This document shows positions 25,746-34,107 of a DNA stretch of 64,000 bases, piece by piece (positions within the stretch are counted from its first letter, which is position 1; each line of letters begins with the position of its first letter). The notes beneath the pieces were generated by a model. That model was not told where the DNA came from and did not search any database. It saw only the letters and a list, made by a program, of their open reading frames with translations. This stretch comes from Cuneatibacter caecimuris (lineage in GTDB: Bacteria > Bacillota > Clostridia > Lachnospirales > Lachnospiraceae): the NCBI RefSeq assembly GCF_004216775.1, contig NZ_SGXF01000004.1:1-64000 (forward strand), in the 5' to 3' direction. The translations under genes and the position numbers were made by a program.

Positions 25746-26513
25746 TTAGTCTCCCACTCCCGTCAGGCCCAGTACTTTCCTGATCGCCTCAATGCTGATC
25801 CGCGCGCTTTCCAGCGGGTGCAGCGGGCTGTTGTCCAGCTCCACGATCAGCCAGTCCTTATTCATTTCCCTGGCCTTCAGAATCACTTGTGTATTGTCCA
25901 GCTTCCCGGTGCCAATGGCGGTGAATTCCACGCCGTCTTTTCCGGCTCCCAGATAATCCTTGATATGGATCATGGGAACGCGGCTCCCCAGCTTCTCCAT
26001 GTAGCCCATCGCGTCTATGCCCGCATAACGGCACCAGAAGGTATCCAGTTCGAATGTGAAGGATTTTTCCTGCTCCAGAAGGTAGTCCATCACAGCCATG
26101 CCGTCTATTTTCTCAAATTCAAAGTCATGATTATGGTACTGCAGCTGAATACCCTTTTCCCGGCACTGAGCGGCCAGATCCTTTAATATTGCGGGCAGGG
26201 CGCGGTAATATTCTTCTGTCCGCAGGGATGCGTCCACATACGGATACACCAGATAAGGAATGCCGGCTTTTACCGCATAATCTATTTCGCCCTGGGCATC
26301 CGCGTCCCACCTGGGCTTATGCACATGGGTGCCAATCGCCTCCAGGCCAAACTCTTCCAGCATTTTTTTCAGCTCGCCAGGCTCTGTATCATGATACAGA
26401 AAGAACTCCACACCCTGGTAGCCCATCTTTGCGATCTCTGAGAGCACCTTTCTCATGGACTCAGGATCTGTGGTCAGTTCTCTTGCAGAATACATCGCAT
26501 ACCCGATCTTCAT
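25746..26513 (-). CDS. Sugar phosphate isomerase/epimerase (TIM barrel)
   Basis: A 255-residue xylose isomerase-like barrel starting at the ATG at 26513 (MKIGYAMYSARELTTDPE), which has AGGAGG upstream. Motifs: MGYQGVEFFLYHDTEPGE (about 35), LQYHNHDFEFEKIDG (about 135), FELDTFWCRYAG (about 162), MIHIKDYLGAGKDGVEFTAIGTG (about 187) and LIVELDNSPLHPLES. The putative metal ligands Glu, His, Asp, His and Glu are present. Members act on inositols, keto-sugars and similar compounds. Last gene of a long operon. Confidence 0.87.
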   Translation of the reverse strand: MKIGYAMYSARELTTDPESMRKVLSEIAKMGYQGVEFFLYHDTEPGELKKMLEEFGLEAIGTHVHKPRWDADAQGEIDYAVKAGIPYLVYPYVDASLRTEEYYRALPAILKDLAAQCREKGIQLQYHNHDFEFEKIDGMAVMDYLLEQEKSFTFELDTFWCRYAGIDAMGYMEKLGSRVPMIHIKDYLGAGKDGVEFTAIGTGKLDNTQVILKAREMNKDWLIVELDNSPLHPLESARISIEAIRKVLGLTGVGD

Positions 26514-26530
26514 CTTTTTTCCTCCTGTCC

Positions 26531-27493
26531 TCACGCCCACCACATATCCGCGGGCTTCTCAGAAATAATTACTTCACGTATCATCGCCACAGCCTTCTTC
26601 AAGCCTTCTTCCACGGACATCAGGCTGTCTTCATGCTCAATGCTGATAATATCATCATAGCCGGCCATGCGCAGCTCAGAAATCACATCCTTCCAGAAGT
26701 CCTGCCCGTTTCCGTACCCTACTGTACGGAAAATCCAGGACCGGTTTGACTCCTCGCCGTAAGGTACAGTATCCAGAACGCCCTTCTGTGCAGTGTTGAT
26801 CGCATCGATCTTTGTATCCTTGGCATGAAAATGATAGATGGCCCCCTTCAATTCGCGGATTGAAGCAACTATATCATTACCCTGCCAGATCAGATGGGAC
26901 GGATCAAAGTTTGCGCCGAAGGTATCTCCCAACGCTTCCCGAAAACGCAGCATGGAGGCTGTATTATATACCTGAAAACCAGGATGCATTTCAAAAGCTA
27001 CCTTCACGCCGTTTTCTCTTGCCAGCGCCCCTGCCTTTTCCCAATAGGGAAGCAGACAGTCGTTCCACTGGTAATCCAGCACTTTCAGAAAATCATCCGG
27101 CCAGGGGCAGGTCACCCAGTTCGGGTATTGGGAAGCGGGGGAATCGCCGGCGCAGCCGGAAAAAGTTACTACTTTTTTTACGCCCAGCTCACAGGCCAGC
27201 CGGCAGGTATCTGTAAATTCTTCATGTGCCCTGGCGGCTACTTCTTTATTGGGATGGATAGGGTTGCCGTGGCAGCTCAGGGTATTCAGCTCAATTCCGG
27301 CTTCCTCAAAGGTACGGGAAAACTCCCGCAGCCTGGACTTGTCCTTCAGCAGCTCCTTGGGATCGCAGTGATGTTTTCCCGGAAACCCTCCGGCGCCCAC
27401 CTCCACTGCCTCCACTCCGATATTTTTCAAGTATGCCAGCGCATCTCTCAGGGGCATTCCCTGCAGAGGAACTGTCATAGATCCAACTTTCAT
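26531..27493 (-). CDS. Sugar phosphate isomerase/epimerase (TIM barrel)
   Basis: A 320-residue relative of the preceding barrel, of the longer type: GVEAVEVGAGGFPGKHHCDP (about 27), LSCHGNPIHPNKEVA (about 75), KVAFEMHPGFQVYN (about 161), FGANFDPSHLIWQGND (about 185) and YHFHAKDTKID (about 217). Metal ligands are at Glu, Asp, His and Glu as in the family. The substrate is unknown. It lies between the epimerase and a shorter paralogue and is probably a step of the same pathway. Confidence 0.87.
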   Translation of the reverse strand: MKVGSMTVPLQGMPLRDALAYLKNIGVEAVEVGAGGFPGKHHCDPKELLKDKSRLREFSRTFEEAGIELNTLSCHGNPIHPNKEVAARAHEEFTDTCRLACELGVKKVVTFSGCAGDSPASQYPNWVTCPWPDDFLKVLDYQWNDCLLPYWEKAGALARENGVKVAFEMHPGFQVYNTASMLRFREALGDTFGANFDPSHLIWQGNDIVASIRELKGAIYHFHAKDTKIDAINTAQKGVLDTVPYGEESNRSWIFRTVGYGNGQDFWKDVISELRMAGYDDIISIEHEDSLMSVEEGLKKAVAMIREVIISEKPADMWWA

Positions 27494-27508
27494 ACCGCGC
27501 CTCCTTTT

Positions 27509-28519
27509 TTATTTTTTCAGGCCGGACAGATAGATGACAGACTGGCGCTGCGCTTCAATGAGCTCATCCTCCCATGTCATTTCATCACTGTCCGGAATCA
27601 GATTTCGTTCCTCCAGATATTCCAGCGCCTTTGTCAGGCCGGTCTTCAGGTCTGTGCAGGGGCAGAACTCAGGAATATCCCTGGCGATCTTGTCTCCTGC
27701 ATACAGCCCATTGTAGATAAAATTTGTGGTTATCATAGGAGATACTTCAAAATGCGGGCTGGACTGCAGGGTTTTTAAAGGGACCTCCACCATCTCCACT
27801 TCTCTGCCCAAAATCTCCATCATGGCGGTATGATAAGCTCCCCAGTCCCAGCCTCTCATGGCTCCCAGGTTATAGGCCTGGCCTTTGCACCATTCATGCC
27901 TGAGCGCTCCCAGAAAAGCCCCCGGGGCATCATCCACATACAGGAAATTTCTTAGAATATAGGGATTTCCTGTTACAATAGGCTTTCCCTTCCTAATTCG
28001 GTCCACCCAGCTGTTGTCCATGCCGATCTGTCTCACCAGTGTTCCGGCCCTGCCATAGGTTACTGTAGGCCGGAAAATAGTGATAGGAAACCCTTCTTTT
28101 CTGAATTTATCAAAAAAGAATTCTTCCATTGCCTTTTTCGTCACGCCATAGCCCCAGGTGGGCCGCTGGACCATATGCTCTCTGATGGGAATCTCCCTTC
28201 CCAGCAGCGCGCCATAGGAAGCGCCGGTGGAAACTGCAATCATATGTTTTACATCCGCGGAAAACAGCTCGTAATCCTGTTCGGCGTCCTCCAGTGTAAA
28301 ACAGGCAAAATCTATCACATACTCGTAACCGCCGCCTACCGCGCTCCTGAACCCTTCCGCGTCCTTCCGGTCCGCCTGGACCCATTTTGTACCCGGCACA
28401 GGGTTTTCGCCCTCCATAGGAAGTGTTGTTACAGTTACGTCATATCCCTCGTTTACAAGCGCTTTTGTCACGCCCAGTCCAATATTTCCAAAACCTCCGA
28501 TTACCAATGTCTTCTTCAT
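27509..28519 (-). CDS. NAD-dependent sugar epimerase/dehydratase (SDR)
   Basis: A 336-residue extended SDR starting at the ATG at 28519 with AGGAG upstream. The Rossmann nucleotide motif is GGFGNIGLG (about 8) and the active-site region is GYGVTKKAMEEFF (YxxxK, about 142). FRPTVTYGRAGTLVRQI and a substrate-binding C-terminal part follow. It probably epimerises, reduces or oxidises a sugar or nucleotide sugar. In operon with two TIM-barrel isomerases and a UroD-like protein. Confidence 0.85.
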   Translation of the reverse strand: MKKTLVIGGFGNIGLGVTKALVNEGYDVTVTTLPMEGENPVPGTKWVQADRKDAEGFRSAVGGGYEYVIDFACFTLEDAEQDYELFSADVKHMIAVSTGASYGALLGREIPIREHMVQRPTWGYGVTKKAMEEFFFDKFRKEGFPITIFRPTVTYGRAGTLVRQIGMDNSWVDRIRKGKPIVTGNPYILRNFLYVDDAPGAFLGALRHEWCKGQAYNLGAMRGWDWGAYHTAMMEILGREVEMVEVPLKTLQSSPHFEVSPMITTNFIYNGLYAGDKIARDIPEFCPCTDLKTGLTKALEYLEERNLIPDSDEMTWEDELIEAQRQSVIYLSGLKK

Positions 28520-28565
28520 GTTTTTCTCCTGCTCACCCTGCAAGGTGTCTGCTTCCAGTTTTCAA

Positions 28566-28603
28566 AACCGGCGGAGCGCGCTATCCTTGCGTCCCCGCCG
28601 GTT
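28566..28603 (-). terminator. Hairpin between UroD-like gene and epimerase gene
   Basis: AACCGGCGG (28566-28574) and CCGCCGGTT (28595-28603) pair perfectly; on the minus strand TTTTGAAAA follows. It may partly terminate within the operon. Confidence 0.65.
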
Positions 28604-28648
28604 CCTGTATCTTCTTTATGCATAGGGGAAGGTATTTTAGAAAATGAA

Positions 28649-29701
28649 TTATTCAGCCAGCTCCGCCATTACCTCACGCCATACCACAAAGCGGTGGGTG
28701 ATCTCTCTGGGGCTCTCGCAGCCTACTGCCGCGATAAATTTCGGACCCGCCTGGCGCATTGCCTCAACTGTCTTCTCTTTCAGAGCAGCTTTTACTTTAT
28801 CACGATTTCCGCCGTAGAAATCAGAGTGGCGGTCCACTCCGCCCATCAGCACCTTATCGCATTTCGCGCGGATCTCTTCCAGGGAAGGGTTATCCGGAGA
28901 GGCGTCTTCCCAGTTCAGGGCCTGGGCGGGCAGATCCAGCATGTGATCCATGAAGCAGACCTTGGCGCTGCAGATGTGCAGCATGGTGAACCATGCGCGG
29001 CCCTCAATGGCTTTCAGGGCCACCTCATCCCAGGGACGGATATATTTCAGATAATCTTCCTCCGCGATGTTGTCAAAATATGTGCCTCCGGGGCAGTAGA
29101 AGAAACCGGCGGCTCCAACCTTCAGGAATGCATCCATGATATTGACCACCTGCTGTGTCAGCACGTCCATCACATGAAAATACAATTCCTCGTTTTCTCT
29201 GGCAAATTTCATCATACCGCCGTCCAGAAACGCGGGCTGCTGGGCCTTATTTCCATAGCTGGTCAGCTGGCACAGCATGCGGTAAGGTCCAAATATGGTG
29301 GGCAGCACCGGCACGGTGTCCTTATAGTAATCGCAGAGAATCCTGATCATCTCCGTCTCGCGGGCAATGGCGCCCTGGGTCACATCCGTAGTTTTTACAT
29401 TCTGCAGGTCCTCGATTTTAGTGAACGCAGCGATACGGGTCTTTTTAAAGCACGCGTCTTCACTGTCTGTGGTCTCGTCGATCACCTGTCCGTAATCTTC
29501 TGTGTTGTACAGGCCGTTCTGCATCACTTTCAGAATATCAAAATCATGCTGGTTCTCATAAGCGATCACAGCCTTTGTAAAATCACCGATATGTTTGTCT
29601 TCCAGGTTAAGATGAGGCCCCCAGGCGATAAACGGCGGGCGGTCTACAGGTTTTCCTTCCAGAACCGCTTTTACACGTTCCATTTTTGTCATTGTTTCCA
29701 T
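28649..29701 (-). CDS. Uroporphyrinogen decarboxylase (URO-D)-like protein
   Basis: A 350-residue URO-D superfamily barrel, start at 29701 with AAGGAGAT upstream. It carries KMERVKAVLEGKPVDRPPF (about 6), YFDNIAEEDYLKYIRPWDEVALKAI (about 215), MLHICSAKVCFMDHMLDL (about 249) and a C-terminal AVGCESPREITHRF. HICS and the terminal Cys can bind zinc, as in corrinoid methyltransferases of this superfamily. No corrinoid protein gene is adjacent. True heme synthesis is unlikely given the catabolic neighbours; the role is unknown. Confidence 0.8.
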   Translation of the reverse strand: METMTKMERVKAVLEGKPVDRPPFIAWGPHLNLEDKHIGDFTKAVIAYENQHDFDILKVMQNGLYNTEDYGQVIDETTDSEDACFKKTRIAAFTKIEDLQNVKTTDVTQGAIARETEMIRILCDYYKDTVPVLPTIFGPYRMLCQLTSYGNKAQQPAFLDGGMMKFARENEELYFHVMDVLTQQVVNIMDAFLKVGAAGFFYCPGGTYFDNIAEEDYLKYIRPWDEVALKAIEGRAWFTMLHICSAKVCFMDHMLDLPAQALNWEDASPDNPSLEEIRAKCDKVLMGGVDRHSDFYGGNRDKVKAALKEKTVEAMRQAGPKFIAAVGCESPREITHRFVVWREVMAELAE

Positions 29702-29742
29702 GGTAGAATCTCCTTTTTCTGCGGTTGTCAGTCTCATTTGGC

Positions 29743-29781
29743 CTTACAGCGAGGCCTCTTTCTCCGGGACCCCGCTGTAAG
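29743..29781 (-). promoter_or_regulatory. Hairpin after the oppA-like gene
   Basis: CTTACAGCG (29743-29751) and CGCTGTAAG (29773-29781) are perfect 9-base arms located 16 bases past the stop of the solute-binding protein gene on the minus strand. The loop contains a further GC-rich pairing (GGCC/GGTCC). Confidence 0.65.
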
Positions 29782-29797
29782 CACAAGTCAGAACGTT

Positions 29798-31477
29798 TTA
29801 TTCAACGGTCCAGGTTTCGTACGCCCAGCCCTTGAGAGAGAAGTCGTCATAAGGCATGCCGCTGATCTTTTTGCTGTTTACAAACAGCATGTCAGCATGG
29901 TACAGGAATACCATCGGTACTTCTTCTACAAGCATTTCCTGCAGTTTGTCGTAAGCAGGCTTTCTTTCCTCTGTTGTCAGGCCCTTCAGACCTTCTGCAT
30001 ACACATCCAGCCACTTTTCATCTGTGATGCGGTTCCAGCCATTGGGAGCCAGCTGGAAGTAGAAACGGCTTTCGGAGGGTTCAAAAGGAGTGGACGCCGA
30101 GCCCATCAGGCCCAGATCGAACTCGCCGTCAAACAGTTTGGAGTTGATCGTCGCCGCGTCATACGTCTCGATGTTCATCTGCAGGCCAATGGCTGCCAGC
30201 TGCTGCTGTACCAGAACGGCAATAGTCTGGCCCAGGGTATTTGCGGAACTCATGATAAAGGTCAGGGGCTTGCTGGTATCATAGCTGGACTGTGCCAGAT
30301 ACTCTTTTGCCTTTTCAGGATCATAAGGATTTCCTTCTACATTTTCGTTGCGGTAAGGATTTTCAGGAACGATTGCGCTGATGGCCGGTCTTGCATATCC
30401 ATACAGAACGTCGTTGATTATACTCTCTTTATTGATGGCATGGTCAATGGCCAGACGCATATTCTGATCCAGTTTCTCGTTGTTCAGCAAGATATGAGAG
30501 TTGCCGAAGCCAGGCTTTTCAGTACATACCAGATCCGCGTTATCCTTCGCCAGCAGATAATCGCTGTAGGACATCAGGGAGCCGTATACCGTGCCGTCCA
30601 CCTCGCCCGCCAGCATAGCGGACAGGATGTTGTTTGCAGGAATCACGCGGATGATCAGACGGTCCATCTGAGGTTTTCCCAGATAGTAGTCTTCTCTTGC
30701 CACATATTCCATTCTTTCTCCGGAAATGATATTATCCAGAGTAAAAGCGCCGGATGTAACAGGGTTTTCCCAGAACTTGTCGGTCAGCACCTTTTCTACC
30801 GGGATATCCTCCAGACAGTGTTTCGGCAGTGTGTAAGTATAGCGCAGATTGTAAAACTCTGCCAGCACGGTGGAAGTCTTATCTTCTTTAAATTTCAGTT
30901 CTACCGTATGATCATCCAGCGCTTTTACCCCCAGTTCTTCGCCTTCAATCCGAACGCCCTGATCGTCAGTGCCTGTAAAATTGTTCACTACCCGACGGCC
31001 GCCTGCCGGGTCCAGTTTGGGGTCGGAAGCCAGCTGCATGGTGAACTCCACGTCGTGGGCCGTAATCGGCTCGCCGTCAGACCAGGTGGCCTTCTCATTC
31101 AGTTTACAGGTCAGCGTGGAACCGTCTTCAGACTGCTCCCAGCTCTCAAACAAACGGTGCTTGATCTCTCCGCTGGCTGTTGTGGTAACCCAGGACTCAT
31201 ACATGGGATACAGGAACGCCACATGGGTGTCTCTGTTGGACAGGAACGGGTGAAGCGCTTCCCAGGGGCCTGTACCGGCAAGGGTCACGATCTTCTCTTC
31301 GCCTTCTTTGGAAGGCACCTTCGTCTCATCTCCTCCCTTGGTCTCTTGGGAGCCTGCCGTAGTTCCTGTGGTGGTTCCGGCTGCAGTTGTGCCCGCATTT
31401 CCGCCGTTTCCACAGCCTGCTACCATAGCTGCCGCCAACAGGAGCGCCGCAATTTTCGCTACTTTTTTGTTCCTCAT
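29798..31477 (-). CDS. Family 5 ABC transporter solute-binding lipoprotein (OppA/DppA type)
   Basis: A 559-residue lipoprotein (lipobox AAMVAGC, Cys22) with a Gly/Thr-rich linker. Family 5 motifs include the signature region LNEKATWSDGEPITAHDVEF (about 123), RLIIRVIPANNILSAMLAGEVDG (about 270), NMRLAIDHAINKESIIND (about 335) and YHADMLFVNSKKISGM near the end. It would bind peptides or similar solutes. Its permease genes are missing from the window (see the oppD remnant), so the importer is probably not functional from this locus. Confidence 0.9.
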   Translation of the reverse strand: MRNKKVAKIAALLLAAAMVAGCGNGGNAGTTAAGTTTGTTAGSQETKGGDETKVPSKEGEEKIVTLAGTGPWEALHPFLSNRDTHVAFLYPMYESWVTTTASGEIKHRLFESWEQSEDGSTLTCKLNEKATWSDGEPITAHDVEFTMQLASDPKLDPAGGRRVVNNFTGTDDQGVRIEGEELGVKALDDHTVELKFKEDKTSTVLAEFYNLRYTYTLPKHCLEDIPVEKVLTDKFWENPVTSGAFTLDNIISGERMEYVAREDYYLGKPQMDRLIIRVIPANNILSAMLAGEVDGTVYGSLMSYSDYLLAKDNADLVCTEKPGFGNSHILLNNEKLDQNMRLAIDHAINKESIINDVLYGYARPAISAIVPENPYRNENVEGNPYDPEKAKEYLAQSSYDTSKPLTFIMSSANTLGQTIAVLVQQQLAAIGLQMNIETYDAATINSKLFDGEFDLGLMGSASTPFEPSESRFYFQLAPNGWNRITDEKWLDVYAEGLKGLTTEERKPAYDKLQEMLVEEVPMVFLYHADMLFVNSKKISGMPYDDFSLKGWAYETWTVE

Positions 31478-31544
31478 ATTTCTCCTCCTTTTGTGGTCCC
31501 TCTCCGGGGATATTAAGGTGTCTCTATTTGTACCGGCGGGGCAC

Positions 31545-32951
31545 TTACAGCATCGTGTCCAGCCGTACCAGAGCTACTGCGTATACGCTCATGGAACGTA
31601 TCAGGCTGTCGATATGCACAGCCTCGTCTGCGCCATGGGGATGGCCGAAGGGATTTTCTGCTTTTATCCCGCCGGGCCCGTAGGGCAGCGCGTTGGGGAA
31701 CTTTCTGGCATGTGTGCCTCCCCCCATGGTATAAGGTTCGTATTCTTCTCCCAGAAACTCATGGCAAGTATCCAGAAGCATTTTTATCACCGGCGCGTCA
31801 GGGTCTGTATACCGGGGGGCGCTGTATTCCAGATCTTCTATAACGATTCCTCGCCCTTCGCATACCTCCTTCAGGTTTTCCAGCAGTTCTTCGCTTTTCT
31901 GACGAATGGCGTAACGCACGTTGATGTTCTGGCTCAGCACCCCGTCTTTCAGCGAAATCATGCCTCCCACGCAGGTGGTCCGCCCTGATATATCGTCCGT
32001 GAAGTCAATTCCCAACCCTGTGCCGTAGTTATCTGTAAATATTTCTGCCAGGTTCCGGACCGCCTCTGCCCCGTCTCCTGTCACCAAATCGTATTCCGTT
32101 AGCAGCCGGTTCAGCTTGCCGATAGCGCTGTCGCTTCCCTCAGGAAATGCGGCATGAGCGGCAATTCCTCTGGCTACGATCATCACGGCACTACCTTCCC
32201 GGATCACCTGTACATCGTCAGGATGCTCTGCCGCCAGTTTCGCAACCGATTCCCTGTCGGCGTCCACCAGCTTTGCCCAGGCGGTATCAGGGACAGAATT
32301 TGAGGCTACGCCGCCTTCCATGGCGATCAGGTTGCCGGTGCTCACCTTCTGATTCAGGTTTGCAGTCAGCAGGCCTTTTTCTCCGATAATCATAGCCCAT
32401 CCGCCGTCACAGACAATGGTGAATTCCGGCGCTTCGCGGACTTTCAGATAATGCTCCACATCCTGCATGCCTGCCTCTTCATTAAAACCGCAGATCAGGC
32501 GCAGGGTATGGTCCAGGCTGACGCCCAGATCCCGCATGCAGCGCATGACATAGAGGGACATGATCACCGCCCCTTTGTTATCGCTGCTGCCCCGGCCAAT
32601 AACAAATCCGTCCTTTTCCACTGCCTGATAGGGCTCAAACCGCCAGCCGGTGCCTTCCGGCACCACATCCAGATGCCCCAGGATGCCTATTTCCTTCTCC
32701 TTTTTACTGCCGCCCGGAGCCAGAACGCTCAGGGTATAGTAATCGTCGTTTTCAATATCAAAACCATATTTCCGGCCCATTTCCGCCATGGCGTCAGCAC
32801 AGTCCTTACAATCCGTTCCGAAGGCAAAACCGCCTTCTCCCGGCTCGCTGATGGATTTACGGTTGACAATAGAAATCAGGTCCTGCACCATCTCTTCCCG
32901 GTGGTCTCTGGCCCACTGCGCTACCGCAGCGGACAACTCTTTATCATTCAT
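31545..32951 (-). CDS. M20 family dipeptidase (PepV/Sapep-like)
   Basis: A 468-residue zinc peptidase: GILGHLDVVPEGTGWRFEP (about 88, first metal His and base Asp), GRGSSDNKGAV (about 115, bridging Asp), GFNEEAGMQDVEHYL (about 150, catalytic Glu) and MGGGTHARKFPNALPYGP near the C-terminus. The lid domain is at about 180-340. It would hydrolyse imported dipeptides. The start overlaps the oppF stop by 4 bases. Confidence 0.92.
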   Translation of the reverse strand: MNDKELSAAVAQWARDHREEMVQDLISIVNRKSISEPGEGGFAFGTDCKDCADAMAEMGRKYGFDIENDDYYTLSVLAPGGSKKEKEIGILGHLDVVPEGTGWRFEPYQAVEKDGFVIGRGSSDNKGAVIMSLYVMRCMRDLGVSLDHTLRLICGFNEEAGMQDVEHYLKVREAPEFTIVCDGGWAMIIGEKGLLTANLNQKVSTGNLIAMEGGVASNSVPDTAWAKLVDADRESVAKLAAEHPDDVQVIREGSAVMIVARGIAAHAAFPEGSDSAIGKLNRLLTEYDLVTGDGAEAVRNLAEIFTDNYGTGLGIDFTDDISGRTTCVGGMISLKDGVLSQNINVRYAIRQKSEELLENLKEVCEGRGIVIEDLEYSAPRYTDPDAPVIKMLLDTCHEFLGEEYEPYTMGGGTHARKFPNALPYGPGGIKAENPFGHPHGADEAVHIDSLIRSMSVYAVALVRLDTML

Positions 32952-33925
32952 TTCTGCTCCTCTCCGCCGCCCTCACACAGGTGGCAGGCTACGCCATGTC
33001 CGCCAGCATCAAATTTAAACTCCGGCCGCTCCGTTTTGCACCGGTCTGTTGCGTATCTGCAGCGGGTATGGAAACGGCATCCGCTGGGCGGATTCATAGG
33101 GCTTGGCAGATCCCCTTCCAGAGGAATCCGGTTGATCTTCACATCCGGGTCCGGAATCGGAATAGAGGATAGCAAAGCCTGTGTATAAGGATGTTGGGGA
33201 TTCCTGTACAGCTCGTCACAGTCTGCCAATTCTACCAGATTCCCCAGATACATCACTGCGATTCTGTCACTGACGTGCTTTACCACGCTCAGGTCATGGG
33301 AAATGAACAGGTAGGCCAGCCCACGGTCCAGGTTGATCTCTCTCATCAGATTCAGCACCTGGGCACGTACCGATACATCCAGCGCGGATACCGGTTCGTC
33401 GCAGACGATGAAGTCCGGGTCTGAAATCAATGCTCTTGCGATCACGATACGCTGCCTCTGTCCGCCTGAAAATTCATGGGGATAACGGTAAATCTGATAC
33501 TCCTCAAAACCCACATACCGCAGCATTTCCCGGCATTTTTCAAATCTTTCGTCCTTGGTCCCGATCTTAAATATATCCAGGGGGGCTCTGACAGCTTCCA
33601 GAACCGACATGCGGGGGTTGAGAGATGAGTATGGATTCTGAAACACCATCTGCATATGCTGCCGCATCAGGCGCATCTCTTTATTCGAAAGCTTGGACAA
33701 ATCCTGCCCGTTATAGATGATCTCTCCTTCTGTTGGTTCGATCAGGCGCAGCAGCGTGCGTCCCAGGGTAGATTTCCCGCAGCCCGATTCCCCAACAAGG
33801 CCTAAGGTTTCACCCTTATGCAGGGTCAGGCTCACATCGTCCACAGCCTTCACTACGTTTTTTCCGCGCCCCTTAAAATATTTCTTCACATGGTTCGCAC
33901 TCAGCAATATCTTCTCATCACTCAT
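32948..33925 (-). CDS. oppF: Oligopeptide/dipeptide ABC transporter ATP-binding protein
   Basis: A 325-residue ATPase: Walker [18 protein letters not shown] (about 56), signature [16 protein letters not shown] (about 160), Walker [15 protein letters not shown] (about 180), and the OppF C-terminal Cys-rich cap ([22 protein letters not shown]). The ATG at 33925 has GAAGGAGG upstream; the frame open to 34105 belongs to the fused M24 fragment and is not the start. Its partner oppD is only a fragment. Confidence 0.92.
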   Translation of the reverse strand: MSDEKILLSANHVKKYFKGRGKNVVKAVDDVSLTLHKGETLGLVGESGCGKSTLGRTLLRLIEPTEGEIIYNGQDLSKLSNKEMRLMRQHMQMVFQNPYSSLNPRMSVLEAVRAPLDIFKIGTKDERFEKCREMLRYVGFEEYQIYRYPHEFSGGQRQRIVIARALISDPDFIVCDEPVSALDVSVRAQVLNLMREINLDRGLAYLFISHDLSVVKHVSDRIAVMYLGNLVELADCDELYRNPQHPYTQALLSSIPIPDPDVKINRIPLEGDLPSPMNPPSGCRFHTRCRYATDRCKTERPEFKFDAGGHGVACHLCEGGGEEQK

Positions 33926-34000
33926 CGCAAACCTCCTTCGCTTCCTGCTCGTACAGCCAGCACTGAACGCCTCTTCCGTCCTCCAGTCTGAACTGGGCAC
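33918..34000 (-). pseudogene. oppD: 3' remnant of an oppD-type ATPase gene
   Basis: Directly before oppF, in another frame, the minus strand reads [19 protein letters not shown] and then KEVCDE with a stop at 33918-33920, overlapping the oppF start. This has the style of an OppD/DppD C-terminal tail. Upstream of it the sequence changes at once into the N-terminus of an M24 peptidase. Everything else of oppD, and any oppB and oppC, is absent. The exact junction is uncertain within about 20 bases. Confidence 0.65.
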
Positions 34001-34105
34001 GCGGCCCAGCAGAAACTGCATATCCGCAGAAGGCGCGATCAGCATTGCGTCCAGCCCCTGCCGGTTGATTTCCTCTGTCAGCCGGTTAAAATACATCTGA
34101 TTCAT
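34001..34105 (-). pseudogene. 5' remnant of an M24 (Xaa-Pro) peptidase gene
   Basis: The first 35 codons ([20 protein letters not shown], then [11 protein letters not shown]) are the typical N-terminus of the creatinase/prolidase family. After LLGR the homology stops and the oppD tail begins in another frame. The remaining 300 or so residues, with the metal-binding catalytic domain, are missing. It starts 3 bases after the M29 stop codon, as in an intact operon. Confidence 0.65.
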
Positions 34106-34107
34106 GA

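Noticed and set aside
25732-25760. TTGACA on the plus strand at about 25733
   Set aside because: No -10 at proper spacing and no plus-strand gene downstream.
28649-29701. Reading the UroD-like gene as a heme biosynthesis hemE
   Set aside because: No other heme gene is near and the operon is catabolic/transport; the superfamily includes many methyltransferase-like members.
28175-31516. A plus-strand frame of more than 1100 codons antisense to the epimerase, UroD-like and oppA-like genes
   Set aside because: It has no ribosome site or family similarity, and the minus strand encodes clear proteins with strong starts throughout. It is an open complementary frame produced by codon bias.
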